Below, piece by piece: positions 1 to 14,308 of a stretch of DNA of 64,000 nt (its first letter is position 1; every line of letters begins with the position of its first letter). Made by a program: the position numbers and the translations under genes. Under the pieces are notes generated by a model that saw only the letters and a list, made by a program, of their open reading frames with translations, was not told the DNA's origin and made no database searches. The stretch lies in the NCBI RefSeq assembly GCF_018918075.1, contig NZ_JAHLPW010000001.1, positions 62,001 to 126,000 on the forward strand. Reading direction: 5' to 3'. The stretch is from Virgibacillus sp. MSJ-26 (lineage in GTDB: Bacteria; Bacillota; Bacilli; Bacillales; Amphibacillaceae).

Positions 1-322
<322 letters not shown>

Positions 323-386
323 ATAATTAACAATCTTACAACCAGTATTGATTTAGAATTGTTTATAATTGGCGGTGGAAATAGTA

Positions 387-1496
387 ATGAGTGAACGAAT
401 AAAAGTAATGACTATTTTCGGGACAAGACCAGAAGCAATTAAAATGGCTCCCCTCGTTTTAGAGTTAAATAAACGATCGGATAAAATTGAAACAATCGTA
501 ACAGTTACCGCACAGCATCGAGAAATGCTTGATCAGGTGCTGGATATTTTTCAAATTACACCAGATTATGATCTTAACGTCATGAAACAAAATCAGACGC
601 TCGCTCAGATTACAACTCGGGTGCTTGAGGGTCTGGATCAACTAATGAAAGATACAAAACCAGATATCGTGCTCGTTCATGGGGATACGAGCACAACGTT
701 TGCAGGTTCTCTCGCAGCTTTTTATAATCAAATTGCGGTCGGACACGTTGAAGCAGGATTAAGGACATGGAATAAGTTTTCGCCTTTTCCTGAAGAAATG
801 AATCGCCTTTTAACAGGGGTCGTTGCTGATATGCATTTTTCACCAACAGATCAAGCGAAGCAAAATCTTTTGGATGAAAATAAACCTGAAGATAGTATAT
901 ACGTCACGGGCAATACAGCAATTGATGCCTTGAAAACAACGGTGGTTAACGATTATCATCATCCCGTACTTAATCAATTGGGAGATCGGCGGTTGGTCTT
1001 AATGACTGCACACCGTCGAGAAAATTTAGGCGAAAATATGGAACAAATGTTTCGAGCTATTAAACGCTTAGTCGAGACTCATGATGATCTGCATGTCGTT
1101 TATCCGGTTCATTTAAACCCAAAAGTCCGTCAGATTGCCGATGAGATTTTAGGTGACGATGAGCGCATTCAGTTGATCGAACCGCTTGGTGTCATCGATT
1201 TCCATAATATCGCGTCAAAAGCATACTTAATTTTATCCGACTCCGGTGGAATTCAGGAAGAAGCCCCTTCCCTTGGCGTACCAGTCCTTGTACTTCGGGA
1301 TACAACGGAACGTCCCGAAGGAATAGACGCGGGAACATTGAAGCTAGCCGGAACTGAAGAAGAAACTATTTTTAATATGGCAAACGAATTATTATCAGAT
1401 AAAAAAGCCCATGATGCCATGGCGAAAGCTGCTAACCCATATGGGGACGGTGAAGCATCAAGGCGAATCGTTGACGCTATACTTGAATATTTTTAG
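387..1496 (+). CDS. mnaA: UDP-N-acetylglucosamine 2-epimerase (non-hydrolysing)
   Basis: Interconverts UDP-GlcNAc and UDP-ManNAc in the cytoplasm, supplying ManNAc for the teichoic acid linkage unit. The N-terminus carries the GTRPEAIKMAPL motif, followed by GDTSTTFAG, HVEAGLRT and the C-terminal SDSGGIQEEAPSLG and RDTTERPEG motifs, all typical of the family. The ATG at 387 is preceded by GGTGG with 8-nt spacing; an in-frame TTG at 369 has no good ribosome site. The length of 369 aa is normal. The tagO/wecA gene at 46.7 kb acts in the same pathway. Also called wecB or yvyH. Confidence 0.95.
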   Translation: MSERIKVMTIFGTRPEAIKMAPLVLELNKRSDKIETIVTVTAQHREMLDQVLDIFQITPDYDLNVMKQNQTLAQITTRVLEGLDQLMKDTKPDIVLVHGDTSTTFAGSLAAFYNQIAVGHVEAGLRTWNKFSPFPEEMNRLLTGVVADMHFSPTDQAKQNLLDENKPEDSIYVTGNTAIDALKTTVVNDYHHPVLNQLGDRRLVLMTAHRRENLGENMEQMFRAIKRLVETHDDLHVVYPVHLNPKVRQIADEILGDDERIQLIEPLGVIDFHNIASKAYLILSDSGGIQEEAPSLGVPVLVLRDTTERPEGIDAGTLKLAGTEEETIFNMANELLSDKKAHDAMAKAANPYGDGEASRRIVDAILEYF

Positions 1497-1568
1497 GAAT
1501 AGTAAAGTGAGGGACACCAAATCATAGGTGTCTCTTTTCTTTAGACACATTGGAAAATTACTGTAAGC

Positions 1569-1740
1569 ATAATGAAGACCAAGATTCATGAGAAACCACT
1601 TAAATTTGTCGTTCATGAGGCTTATGAAGACCGAGATTCATGAGAATTCACTAAAAGATGTCGTTCATGGGGCTTATGAAGACTAAGATTCATGAGAAAC
1701 CCTTAAAAGATGTCGTTCATAAGTAAATGAATCAAAAATA
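1569..1740 (+). repeat. Tandem repeat, about 3 units of 52 nt
   Basis: The word ATGAAG recurs at 1572, 1624 and 1676, giving an exact 52-nt period. Inside each unit the octamer TTCATGAG (or a close variant) occurs twice at alternating 27- and 25-nt distances and contains the palindrome TCATGA. The array fills most of the 345-nt gap between mnaA and the subtilase gene. There is no coding potential. The period matches the arrays near 15.8, 24.3 and 42.3 kb although the sequence differs. Confidence 0.8.
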
Positions 1741-1841
1741 CCTCCTGGATATCCTCTTACTTTAACAAAATAACTAAAATTAAAAAATGCTAGCATAAAT
1801 CGCCCGCTTCGTTACACCCTAAATAAAAAGGGAGGTTTACT

Positions 1842-4055
1842 ATGCGGTGGCGATTTCTTATTTTTATTACTATTTTACTATTGTTATTTGGCATCACTCC
1901 AGTGTCAGCATTTCCATCAGATGAAAAGGAAAACATCCTAGAGGCCATCATCATTGAAGTAGACGGTGATCCTCATCAGCACGCGGAATACCTTGAAACA
2001 TACCATCCTTTTGTGGAGATTATTTCAGTTTATGATGAGATATTTAATGGTCTGGCAGTTAAAGCAGAACCCAAAAAATTGGCTCGTCTCTCGTCACTGG
2101 AATTTGTTCAAGCGATTCATCCTGAACGAACATATAAAACAACAACAAATAACCAAAAACCTGAACCTCCCATTGAGACTTTAGAAGACTTTCAAGATAA
2201 TGAGCACGTCGTCTTGCCCCAGACGTTAAACGATACAAATTATACAGGACGCGGTGTTAAAGTTGGGGTAATTGATACAGGGATTGATTATACCCATCCC
2301 GATTTAGAAAAAAATTATCAAGGTGGCTATGATTTAGTTGATTTGGACGAAGACCCTATGGAAACAATGCCGGAACAGGGCATTCCAACGGAGCATGGTT
2401 CTCATGTCGCAGGTATCATTGGTGGAAACGGCTCTTTAAAAGGCGTGGCGCCTGAAGCTGATATTTACGCTTACCGCGCGCTCGGCCCAGGAGGTGTAGG
2501 GTCATCAATACATATTATTGCAGCGATGGAGCAAGCGATAAAAGATGACGTCGATATCATTAATTTATCCCTAGGTAATGATGTAAACGGCCCTGACTAT
2601 CCGACGAGTGTCGCTGTCAACAAGGCCAGTGAACTCGGTGTGTCTGTAGTCATTGCGAATGGAAACAGTGGACCAGATACGTGGACTGTTGGATCACCAG
2701 CTACAGCAACCAAGGCTTTTTCCGTAGGTGCGTCCGAACAATTAAAACATCTACCGTTTTTACATGAACCAATTGAAGATGAAACCATTGCCCTGATGCC
2801 CTTTATCGGCTCTCCACCTTGGGATTTAACGAAAGACTATCCTATTACTACAGACAAAGAAAAAGTTATTGGAAAAATTGCTCTCATTCAGCGGGGAGAC
2901 ATTCCTTTTTATGAATTAGCAAAAAAAGCTGAAAATCAAGGTGCAGTTGCAGTATTGATTTATAATAATGAAGAGGAAGCGATTCAAGGCTCTATAGCGA
3001 GCGAAAAAGATCCTGTTGAAATTCCTGTAGCTTTGATTTCTAAAGAACATGGTGAATGGTTGGCAAATCAAAGCGAACAAAAAACGTCTTATCTGGAAAC
3101 TGTTTACAAAGAAAAAGAAGCAGGTGTGGCTGAATTCAGTTCAAGAGGCCCCGTGACAGTAAATTGGGATATTAAACCTGATATCTTAGCACCAGGTACA
3201 GATATATTGAGTACAGTGCCAGGTGGTTATCAAATATTACAAGGAACGAGTATGGCTGCTCCTCACGCTGCGGGGGCCATTGCTTTAGTTAAGGAAGCGC
3301 GTCCTGACTGGTCGAACGAGCAAATTTATGGCGCACTCAAAACAACGACCAAACAAATGATGGATACTGATGAAAAACCTCTTGATCCCATCGAGCAAGG
3401 CGCAGGTCTCATACAGATTAAAAAGGCGATTGAAACTTCAACCATTATCTATGATTCGTCTTTATCATTTGGAGAGTTTTCAAGAACAAGACGTTCAACA
3501 TCAACTGACTTGAGTGTAGAAAATAAGACGAATGAAACGCAAACCTATTCATTTCAAATCCCAACAAAAGAACGGGGGATACACTTTAATTTGCCTCAAA
3601 CTTTTATGGTTAAACCGAAAGAAAAAAAGACTATCCCCATTGAATTAAAGGTCAATCCCCAGTTGTTAGATGAAGGAATTCATCAAAATTGGCTTACTTT
3701 GGAGAGCGCGGATCAAACGTATCAGCTTCCATACTTATTTGTTAATGAAACGGCAGATCATCCAAAAGTTATGGGCTTTAACTTTTCCTTAAAAGAACTG
3801 TCTCAGGATGACTATCAATATCAACTCTATTTAACCGAACAAGCAAAAACAGTGGACGTCAATTTATATAATCCAGATACACTTGTCTATGATCGGCAGT
3901 TTTTACATTTAAATAATGTTGATTCAGGTTTAAATGAAGGTGAATTACAACAATCAGACTTAGGAAATCCAGGGCATTATATCGCCATCGTTACTGTTCA
4001 GCTTGAAGATGGACAATATGAAAGTTATGAAACAATGCTTACGATAGAACCTTAA
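1842..4055 (+). CDS. Secreted subtilisin-like serine protease (S8) with inhibitor and PA domains
   Basis: A 737-aa exported endoprotease. An N-terminal signal peptide (residues 1-24, hydrophobic core ending VSA) is followed by an I9-type propeptide inhibitor (about 32-105). The S8 catalytic domain has the triad Asp145 (VIDTGID), His185 (EHGSHVAG) and Ser470 (GTSMAAPHAAG). A protease-associated domain (about 330-410) is inserted between His and Ser, as in Vpr-type subtilases, and a roughly 200-residue beta-rich tail follows the catalytic core. The ATG is preceded by GGGAGG. The gene sits alone between a repeat array and a strong terminator, inserted between mnaA and atpI relative to B. subtilis. 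Likely role is extracellular protein degradation or processing. Confidence 0.93.
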   Translation: MRWRFLIFITILLLLFGITPVSAFPSDEKENILEAIIIEVDGDPHQHAEYLETYHPFVEIISVYDEIFNGLAVKAEPKKLARLSSLEFVQAIHPERTYKTTTNNQKPEPPIETLEDFQDNEHVVLPQTLNDTNYTGRGVKVGVIDTGIDYTHPDLEKNYQGGYDLVDLDEDPMETMPEQGIPTEHGSHVAGIIGGNGSLKGVAPEADIYAYRALGPGGVGSSIHIIAAMEQAIKDDVDIINLSLGNDVNGPDYPTSVAVNKASELGVSVVIANGNSGPDTWTVGSPATATKAFSVGASEQLKHLPFLHEPIEDETIALMPFIGSPPWDLTKDYPITTDKEKVIGKIALIQRGDIPFYELAKKAENQGAVAVLIYNNEEEAIQGSIASEKDPVEIPVALISKEHGEWLANQSEQKTSYLETVYKEKEAGVAEFSSRGPVTVNWDIKPDILAPGTDILSTVPGGYQILQGTSMAAPHAAGAIALVKEARPDWSNEQIYGALKTTTKQMMDTDEKPLDPIEQGAGLIQIKKAIETSTIIYDSSLSFGEFSRTRRSTSTDLSVENKTNETQTYSFQIPTKERGIHFNLPQTFMVKPKEKKTIPIELKVNPQLLDEGIHQNWLTLESADQTYQLPYLFVNETADHPKVMGFNFSLKELSQDDYQYQLYLTEQAKTVDVNLYNPDTLVYDRQFLHLNNVDSGLNEGELQQSDLGNPGHYIAIVTVQLEDGQYESYETMLTIEP

Positions 4056-4059
4056 AATG

Positions 4060-4116
4060 ATCCGCACGAGATTCGAAACATCAACAAAGTATCGAATCTC
4101 GTGCGGATGTTTTTTG
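4060..4116 (+). terminator. Intrinsic terminator of the subtilase gene
   Basis: A 17-bp perfect stem (arms 4060-4076 and 4092-4108) with a 15-nt loop is followed by a run of T. It lies just after the stop codon. Confidence 0.92.
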
Positions 4117-4472
4117 CTTAATTTACTGTTATTCAACTTTTGCATCAGTGAACTAGACTTGAGCTTATAGATTGTCTGATATCTTCTTGACAATTTGTTT
4201 AAATGGGGCTGATTCTAAAAAATTGAACTTTGGTCAGCCATTGAACTATCATAAAATAGCCGCTTATAACAAAAGATATATAATGCGCAGTAATAAAAAT
4301 TTTGTGGACTTGATAATCCATTTTTCTTATGGTCAGTTCATTAAAAGTCAGCTGTGCTGTGTGTTTTTTATCCTGCCGCCATGATTCCAAGGGGGGATTT
4401 GTTAATTTTATTCTGCGAAAGTTGAGACTATTAGAATGAAGTCATAGTAAAAAGAAAGTAGGTGACTTAAAA
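4117..4472. other. Intergenic, nothing recognised
   Basis: AT-rich gap between the subtilase terminator and the TPR gene. Short open frames on both strands have no ribosome site and no family resemblance. I see no repeat and no clear promoter, although the TPR gene promoter must lie here. Confidence 0.5.
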
Positions 4473-5120
4473 ATGCAACATATTACAAGAAAGCTTAAAA
4501 ATGCTTTAAACGCTTTTGAACAGGGGCATTTAAAACAGGCAGAAATTTTATATTTACAATGCTTGGATAAAATGACAGATAAAGACACAGTTGTTTATAA
4601 GCAAGCACTACATGGACTCAGTTTCGTAAAAGTTGAAATGAAGCAATTAACAGACGCAAGTGAGCTTTATTCACAGTTGCTTAAAATTGCGGAACAAGAG
4701 GGTAATAAAGAGGAAGAAGCAATTGTACTTCATCAGCTAGGAATTATTTATCGCATGGACGTGAATTTAGATAAAGCAATCTCGTATTTCAAGCAGGAAC
4801 AAAGTATTTATGAGACTCTACAAGGTGATTTTCATCTTGAACTTTCTGCTAACTACTTTGAGCAAGGGATGACTTATAATGCTATAGGTAGCTTAAAGAA
4901 GTCGAGGGAACTTATGGAAATAGCCTTAGCAGAAGCAAAACTCGCTAAAGATCAAATGGTTATTGGTTATGTGTACCGGGCTTTGGGAGATAACTCTGTA
5001 AAAGATAATAACATAAGTGAGGCCCTTGAAAACTTTACCAAAGCTCAAGAGGCTTTCCAAAATGAAGGTGCAGAAAGTGCATTAAGAGATCTAAAAGAAA
5101 GAATCAATAAAATACAATAA
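4473..5120 (+). CDS. Tetratricopeptide repeat protein
   Basis: A 215-aa soluble, all-helical protein made of about five TPR units, for example EEAIVLHQLGIIYR and YVYRALGDNS followed by ALENFTKAQEAF. There is no signal peptide, membrane helix or DNA-binding motif, so it probably acts as a protein-binding scaffold or a Rap-like sensor fragment in the cytoplasm. It is monocistronic, with AGTAGGTGA before the ATG. Sequence alone does not give a partner. It is not part of the usual mnaA-atp order in B. subtilis. Confidence 0.75.
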   Translation: MQHITRKLKNALNAFEQGHLKQAEILYLQCLDKMTDKDTVVYKQALHGLSFVKVEMKQLTDASELYSQLLKIAEQEGNKEEEAIVLHQLGIIYRMDVNLDKAISYFKQEQSIYETLQGDFHLELSANYFEQGMTYNAIGSLKKSRELMEIALAEAKLAKDQMVIGYVYRALGDNSVKDNNISEALENFTKAQEAFQNEGAESALRDLKERINKIQ

Positions 5121-5302
5121 ACATTGACATAATGGCTTTGGTAAGACGAATGTGACTATAACTTGCGATGCATAATGTTTAAATTTAAAGTGATTATGTT
5201 AACTGAAAAATGATGTTCACAAAAATGTCACTTTTAATCGAAAAAAGTTCTATTATAATGGAATAGAGTATTTTTCTAAAAAATAAATATTTATCAAAAT
5301 AA

Positions 5303-5318
5303 TGTGGTTTTCGTCACA
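5303..5318. promoter_or_regulatory. Fnr/CRP-like palindrome upstream of atp
   Basis: TGTGG-N6-TCACA differs by one base from the Bacillus Fnr consensus TGTGA-N6-TCACA. It is embedded in a longer dyad (ATAATGTG, 8-nt loop, CACATTAT). It lies about 86 bp before the predicted atp transcription start, too far for classical class II activation. It could also be a simple hairpin. Confidence 0.4.
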
Positions 5319-5361
5319 TTATGAGTTATCATATTTCAACATAAGTTAATTCATAAACCAA

Positions 5362-5390
5362 TTGACATCCAAGTATAGCTATTGTAAACT
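5362..5390 (+). promoter_or_regulatory. Putative sigma-A promoter of the atp operon
   Basis: Perfect -35 TTGACA at 5362-5367, a 17-nt spacer, and -10 TAAACT at 5385-5390 (4 of 6 matches). It would give a leader of about 200 nt before atpI. The rest of the 5121-5598 gap is AT-rich with no open frame. Confidence 0.55.
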
Positions 5391-5598
5391 TGTCTAGTGT
5401 GGAATGATAAGGGTTTCATTAGAATTGTGTAAAAAAGCCCGCCATTTTCCATTAATAATTATAGCAATTTCAGTAGCATGTGCAGTGACTTTTCTCACAC
5501 GAGGGAAGTAAAAGCTTTAAGGAACGGATTTTCTGCCGGAATAGCTTGAAAAAGAAACTTTTATAAGTGTTTTAAGAGGTTGGGAGAAGAATAGAAAA

Positions 5599-5973
5599 AT
5601 GTCGCAATATGAAAGTATGATAACTCGGCAGCGCAAATGGATGCTCTACCTTTTAGCTATTTTTGTCCTTGGAGCAGGATTTAGTTCCTACCCCAATTTT
5701 TTTAATGGTCTTTTGTTGGGGGGTGCCATTAGTTTTTATAATTTATGGGTACTTCAACGTAAGATCAGACGCTTTGGCGAAGCGGTTGCTGAGGGTGGCT
5801 CCCCACTTGGGATAGGCACTTTCACTCGTTTAGCAGGAGCGGCACTGGCTGTCATTATCGCCTTGAGATTTGAAGGCGTTATTGACATCATAGGCGTTAT
5901 CGTTGGTTTAGGTACATCATACATAGTTTTAATGATAGACTTTGCTATTCGTACCTTTTCCCAAAAAGATTAG
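5599..5973 (+). CDS. atpI: ATP synthase protein I
   Basis: A small membrane protein with four predicted helices, first gene of the ATP synthase operon. AtpI family members help assemble the c-ring and in some species influence magnesium uptake. The 124-aa length and position directly before atpB are standard. Conservation is low in this family, so context carries much of the call. The ATG is preceded by GGTTGGGAG, with somewhat long spacing. Confidence 0.85.
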   Translation: MSQYESMITRQRKWMLYLLAIFVLGAGFSSYPNFFNGLLLGGAISFYNLWVLQRKIRRFGEAVAEGGSPLGIGTFTRLAGAALAVIIALRFEGVIDIIGVIVGLGTSYIVLMIDFAIRTFSQKD

Positions 5974-6015
5974 TAACCAAACATTGTTTTTCATGTTTGG
6001 AAGTAATTAAGGTAG

Positions 6016-6765
<750 letters not shown>

Positions 6766-6809
6766 AATAAAAAAATAATATTTTAGGTAAATATAAGGAG
6801 GAAATTTAA

Positions 6810-7016
<207 letters not shown>

Positions 7017-7037
7017 TACGTTTAGTCAAAAGGGTAT

Positions 7038-7074
7038 ATGGCGAGGTGAGGGACAGCCCCCGAATCTTCGCCAT
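7038..7074 (+). other. Intra-operon hairpin between atpE and atpF
   Basis: Arms ATGGCGA (7038-7044) and TCGCCAT (7068-7074) enclose a GC-rich loop with GAGGTGAGGGACAGCCCCC. No T run follows, so it is not a terminator. It lies in an unusually long 157-nt gap and may stabilise the upstream atpE part of the mRNA or mark a processing site. Confidence 0.5.
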
Positions 7075-7172
7075 TCCTTTATGTATGAAATTAAAGAAAA
7101 TCTAATCTAAAAACTTAAAATGTTACGTTTCTATAAGCAAAATGATAACCATTAGCGAAAGGAGTGAACGTT

Positions 7173-7703
7173 GTGCATTTTTATACTGACTTGTTAACTC
7201 TTGGAGTGAGTGTAGGTGGTTTAAGAATTGGAGACATGCTTACACAGTTGTTCTTTTTCCTAATTCTATTAGCCCTTCTTAAAAAGTTCGCCTGGGGTCC
7301 ATTAATGAGTAAAATGGAAGAACGGGAGAATTATGTGGCTAATGAAATAGAAGAAGCAGAGAAAAACCGAAAAGATGCTGAAGAAGCATCTCGAGAAGCT
7401 CAAGCTCAACTTAAACAAATGAAGCAAGAGGCTCAAAAGATCATTGAAGATGCTCGTCAAGCGGGTGTTAAACAAGAAAACGATATTATCGAATCGGCTC
7501 GAGCAGAAGCTGACCGACTAAAAGTTGCCGCACAAGCAGATATTCAGAACGAAAAAGAAAAGGCATTACAAGCCCTTCAAGATAAAGTTGCTTCATTATC
7601 TGTGATGATTGCAAGTAAAGTCATTGAGAAAGAGATCAGTGCACAAGATCAAGAGAAGTTGATCAACGAATACATTAAAGAGGTAGGAGATAGCGATGCA
7701 TGA
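7173..7703 (+). CDS. atpF: ATP synthase Fo subunit b
   Basis: Peripheral stalk subunit with one N-terminal membrane helix (TQLFFFLILLALLKKF) followed by a long charged coiled coil. Of two in-frame GTG codons, the one at 7173 has AAAGGAG with 8-nt spacing; the other, at 7164, overlaps the ribosome site. It is 176 aa, and its end overlaps atpH by 8 nt, suggesting translational coupling. Confidence 0.96.
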   Translation: MHFYTDLLTLGVSVGGLRIGDMLTQLFFFLILLALLKKFAWGPLMSKMEERENYVANEIEEAEKNRKDAEEASREAQAQLKQMKQEAQKIIEDARQAGVKQENDIIESARAEADRLKVAAQADIQNEKEKALQALQDKVASLSVMIASKVIEKEISAQDQEKLINEYIKEVGDSDA

Positions 7704-8241
7704 TGCAGTAGTAGCTAATCGGTATGCAGATGCTCTCTTTGAACTCGGTATTGAAAAAAACATATTAGATAAATATGTTGAAGAATTGAACACTGTTAAG
7801 GACGTTTTTAGCGACAATGAACAGCTTGATACATTTTTAAAACATCCAAGCATAAAAAATGAAACAAAAAACCAGTTGCTAGAAGAGGCATTTACAGGCT
7901 TGCATGTTGACGTTTTAAACACTTTAAAATTGCTCGTAGAACGCAGCCGTACAGAAATGGTACTAGCCATTATCGATCATTTTATCCAGCTGGTGAATGA
8001 TAGAAAAGGGATTGCAGAAGCAAAAGTATTCTCTGTTCGCGAACTGTCAAAGCTTGAGCAAACAGAACTGCAAGCAACTTTTGCAAAACGTTTTAATAAG
8101 AGTAACATTCACCTCGTGAATATTGTAGATCCTGGCCTACTTGGTGGTATGAAAGTACAAGTTGGCAATACAATCTTTGATGGGACTGTGAAAAACAAAT
8201 TAAAACGTATTGAACAAAAAATTGTCGCTGCAAACAATTGA
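7696..8241 (+). CDS. atpH: ATP synthase F1 subunit delta
   Basis: Connects the peripheral stalk to the top of the alpha3beta3 head. It opens with VANRYADALFELG and has the family C-terminus with DPGLLGGMKVQVGN. The 181-aa length is normal. It overlaps atpF and is followed 18 nt later by atpA. Confidence 0.95.
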   Translation: MHDAVVANRYADALFELGIEKNILDKYVEELNTVKDVFSDNEQLDTFLKHPSIKNETKNQLLEEAFTGLHVDVLNTLKLLVERSRTEMVLAIIDHFIQLVNDRKGIAEAKVFSVRELSKLEQTELQATFAKRFNKSNIHLVNIVDPGLLGGMKVQVGNTIFDGTVKNKLKRIEQKIVAANN

Positions 8242-8253
8242 TGATAGGGGTGA

Positions 8254-9771
<1,518 letters not shown>

Positions 9772-9808
9772 GGATAACTTAACTTTTCGGTCGTAGAAAG
9801 GGTGGTGA

Positions 9809-12127
<2,319 letters not shown>

Positions 12128-12142
12128 TATGACAGATATGAG

Positions 12143-12176
12143 GCACATGGCATGTTCATTAGGCATCGCCATGTGC
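12143..12176 (+). other. Intra-operon hairpin between atpD and atpC
   Basis: A perfect 9-bp stem (GCACATGGC at 12143-12151, GCCATGTGC at 12168-12176) lies in the 107-nt atpD-atpC gap. No T run follows, so readthrough into atpC is expected. It may modulate epsilon expression or mRNA stability. Confidence 0.5.
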
Positions 12177-12222
12177 TTAAAAGCTGGGAACTTAAATCAA
12201 ACCGGCTTATCAGTCTGCCTAA

Positions 12223-12630
<408 letters not shown>

Positions 12631-12645
12631 TAAAAATAGCAAAAG

Positions 12646-12675
12646 AAGGCTTCCTAATGTGGAAGTCTTTTTTTG
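12646..12675 (+). terminator. Intrinsic terminator of the atp operon
   Basis: A 9-bp stem (AAGGCTTCC / GGAAGTCTT) with a 6-nt loop followed by a T run, 16 nt after the atpC stop codon. Confidence 0.9.
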
Positions 12676-12680
12676 TAGTT

Positions 12681-12715
12681 AAGGAAACTATAACATTAAA
12701 ATCCTTATGGTTAAA
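12681..12715 (+). repeat. Dispersed short repeat, copy 1
   Basis: A segment like GGAAACTATAACATTAAA with a trailing CTTATGGTT recurs, diverged, at 34348-34378 and 55776-55806, each time just after an operon terminator. The rest of the gap to 13057 is AT-rich. It holds a short open frame at 12707-12928 that lacks a ribosome site and resembles nothing known. Confidence 0.6.
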
Positions 12716-13057
12716 AATCATATTAGAGTTGGTACTATCCAACTAGCGCCCAACCCGACTAAGGTTCTAAGCAGTAAGCTACGTAGCAAGACTGCTAGTA
12801 CATTTAAGTGGATGCTTTATACTTTTGTCCCTAATTTTAAAATATTGAATAATATTTTTGGCTATTTCCCGGGAAATGTGAATGATTTTCATGATATTTA
12901 TGATATCCTGTCGAGTAAGTTTTATTAATTGTCGGACAAAGAGTAAAAATGGTATTGAATTATTTGAAATGGTTTTATTATATATTTGCTTCATTATTGA
13001 CATAATAATATCCGAATGGCAAAGTTACATATAGTTAGAGAAAAGGGTGGTTTAATT

Positions 13058-13288
13058 ATGTTTTCAATAGGTCAATCAGCGATAACTGGATTACTTTCTC
13101 ATATTATATTTATTATCATAACGTGGCAGGTTATGCAGGCAATTAACTTCGAACCTTTGATTAGAAAAAATCGAACAACTGAAGCACGGATTTTCCTATT
13201 ATTACTCGCAATCGTCATTGGGACTGGGGTCAGTCGATTTTTCCTTGATATTTTACAATGGTCACGTGATTTACTGTTTTTATTTTAA
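13058..13288 (+). CDS. ywzB: DUF1146 family membrane protein (YwzB-like)
   Basis: A 76-aa protein with two predicted membrane helices, found between atpC and ywmB/murAA in Bacillus. The ATG at 13058 has AAAAGGGTGG upstream; an in-frame ATG at 13016 would add 14 unlikely residues. Function is unknown in the family. The call rests on position, size and the pattern of an N-terminal helix, a charged loop (RKNRTTEAR) and a C-terminal helix. Confidence 0.8.
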   Translation: MFSIGQSAITGLLSHIIFIIITWQVMQAINFEPLIRKNRTTEARIFLLLLAIVIGTGVSRFFLDILQWSRDLLFLF

Positions 13289-13375
13289 TTCTCTTTATGT
13301 AGTGAGTGACCTGAACTCTTTGTCATTTATGTATGATTCAGATGGACTTATTTTTGTCTTTTAGAGTACAGGCAG

Positions 13376-13475
13376 TCTTTAACTCTCTAAGCGCAATGAA
13401 ACCTACGTGGCCCAGACCGCCACTACGGTTTTCTGCTTAAGCTTGTCGGGGTTAAACGGGCACTTGAGCTTTTGT
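13376..13475. repeat. Partial copy of the 36-kb intergenic repeat family
   Basis: The segment with AAACCTACGTGGC, CGCCACTACGGTTTTCTGC and TTAAGCTTGTCGGGG closely matches part of the duplicated unit at 35981-36221. It is a dispersed, non-coding element with GC-rich patches. It fills most of the gap between ywzB and ywmB. Confidence 0.75.
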
Positions 13476-13558
13476 TTTTTCTATTAATCTAGTATATTGG
13501 GTATTTTTTTGAGCCTCTTTGTTCATACTGGAAACAGTAGGACAAGGGGGCTGTTTTT

Positions 13559-14272
13559 GTGAGGAAATTATTATTATTAAATTTGATTGCGATCTTGTTA
13601 TCGAGTCCACTAACAACTGTTGAAATTAGTACAAATGACGTTGAAGATATGATTGATATAGTCGTAAATAATGACTTAGAGATTGATGAGTGGGAAGTCA
13701 CTATTAAAGAAAAGGTAAATATGAATAAAAAACAAGATATTATTGAGGAAATAAAAATAAATGATGAATATACTAGGAAAGAAAATGAAAATAGTGTATT
13801 ATATACTTTTGAGGACAGTCACAATTACTCAGAAACTGTCGAAATTTATAATGTACTCGTACCTAAAAATAAAAGTGATGACATAGAAATTGTTGCCGTA
13901 TTTAAAGGTTATACATGGAACGAAGAAACTAAGACAAACTATACTAAATGGCTTCGTGCTATGATGAATAATGTCTTCACAAAATCAGCTCGGAAATATA
14001 CTTGTCTGACAACTGAGTTTAGTGGTATAATCAATGCTGATTATGTATTAAATTACATAAACGAAAAGCTTGATATCGAACATAAACAAACACAAATCGA
14101 CAAAAATAAAAATTCGACGCTTGATAAAGTAATATACGGGTATACACCATTATGGAGCCAAGAAGTTAGCATAATGGATGAACCAACAAATGTGCAAATA
14201 GCCGTTATAACAAATGAAATGGGGTTGACCAAGTTTTCAATTGGCACACCCATCCTTATTAATGAATACTAA
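13559..14272 (+). CDS. ywmB: YwmB family protein (DUF1779)
   Basis: A 237-aa protein with an N-terminal hydrophobic segment (LLLLNLIAILLSSPL) suggesting export or anchoring. It lies immediately before murAA exactly as ywmB does in B. subtilis. The family adopts a TATA-box-binding-like fold; its role is unknown. The start is GTG with AAGGGGG upstream. The sequence is diverged, so position and the N-terminal hydrophobic segment carry the call. Confidence 0.7.
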   Translation: MRKLLLLNLIAILLSSPLTTVEISTNDVEDMIDIVVNNDLEIDEWEVTIKEKVNMNKKQDIIEEIKINDEYTRKENENSVLYTFEDSHNYSETVEIYNVLVPKNKSDDIEIVAVFKGYTWNEETKTNYTKWLRAMMNNVFTKSARKYTCLTTEFSGIINADYVLNYINEKLDIEHKQTQIDKNKNSTLDKVIYGYTPLWSQEVSIMDEPTNVQIAVITNEMGLTKFSIGTPILINEY

Positions 14273-14308
14273 TAATAGTGAAATTGGAACTGAAGGGGAT
14301 TTTGACAT

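Noticed and set aside
12707-12928. Small gene downstream of atpC
   Set aside because: No ribosome site, overlaps the dispersed repeat, and no resemblance to known proteins.
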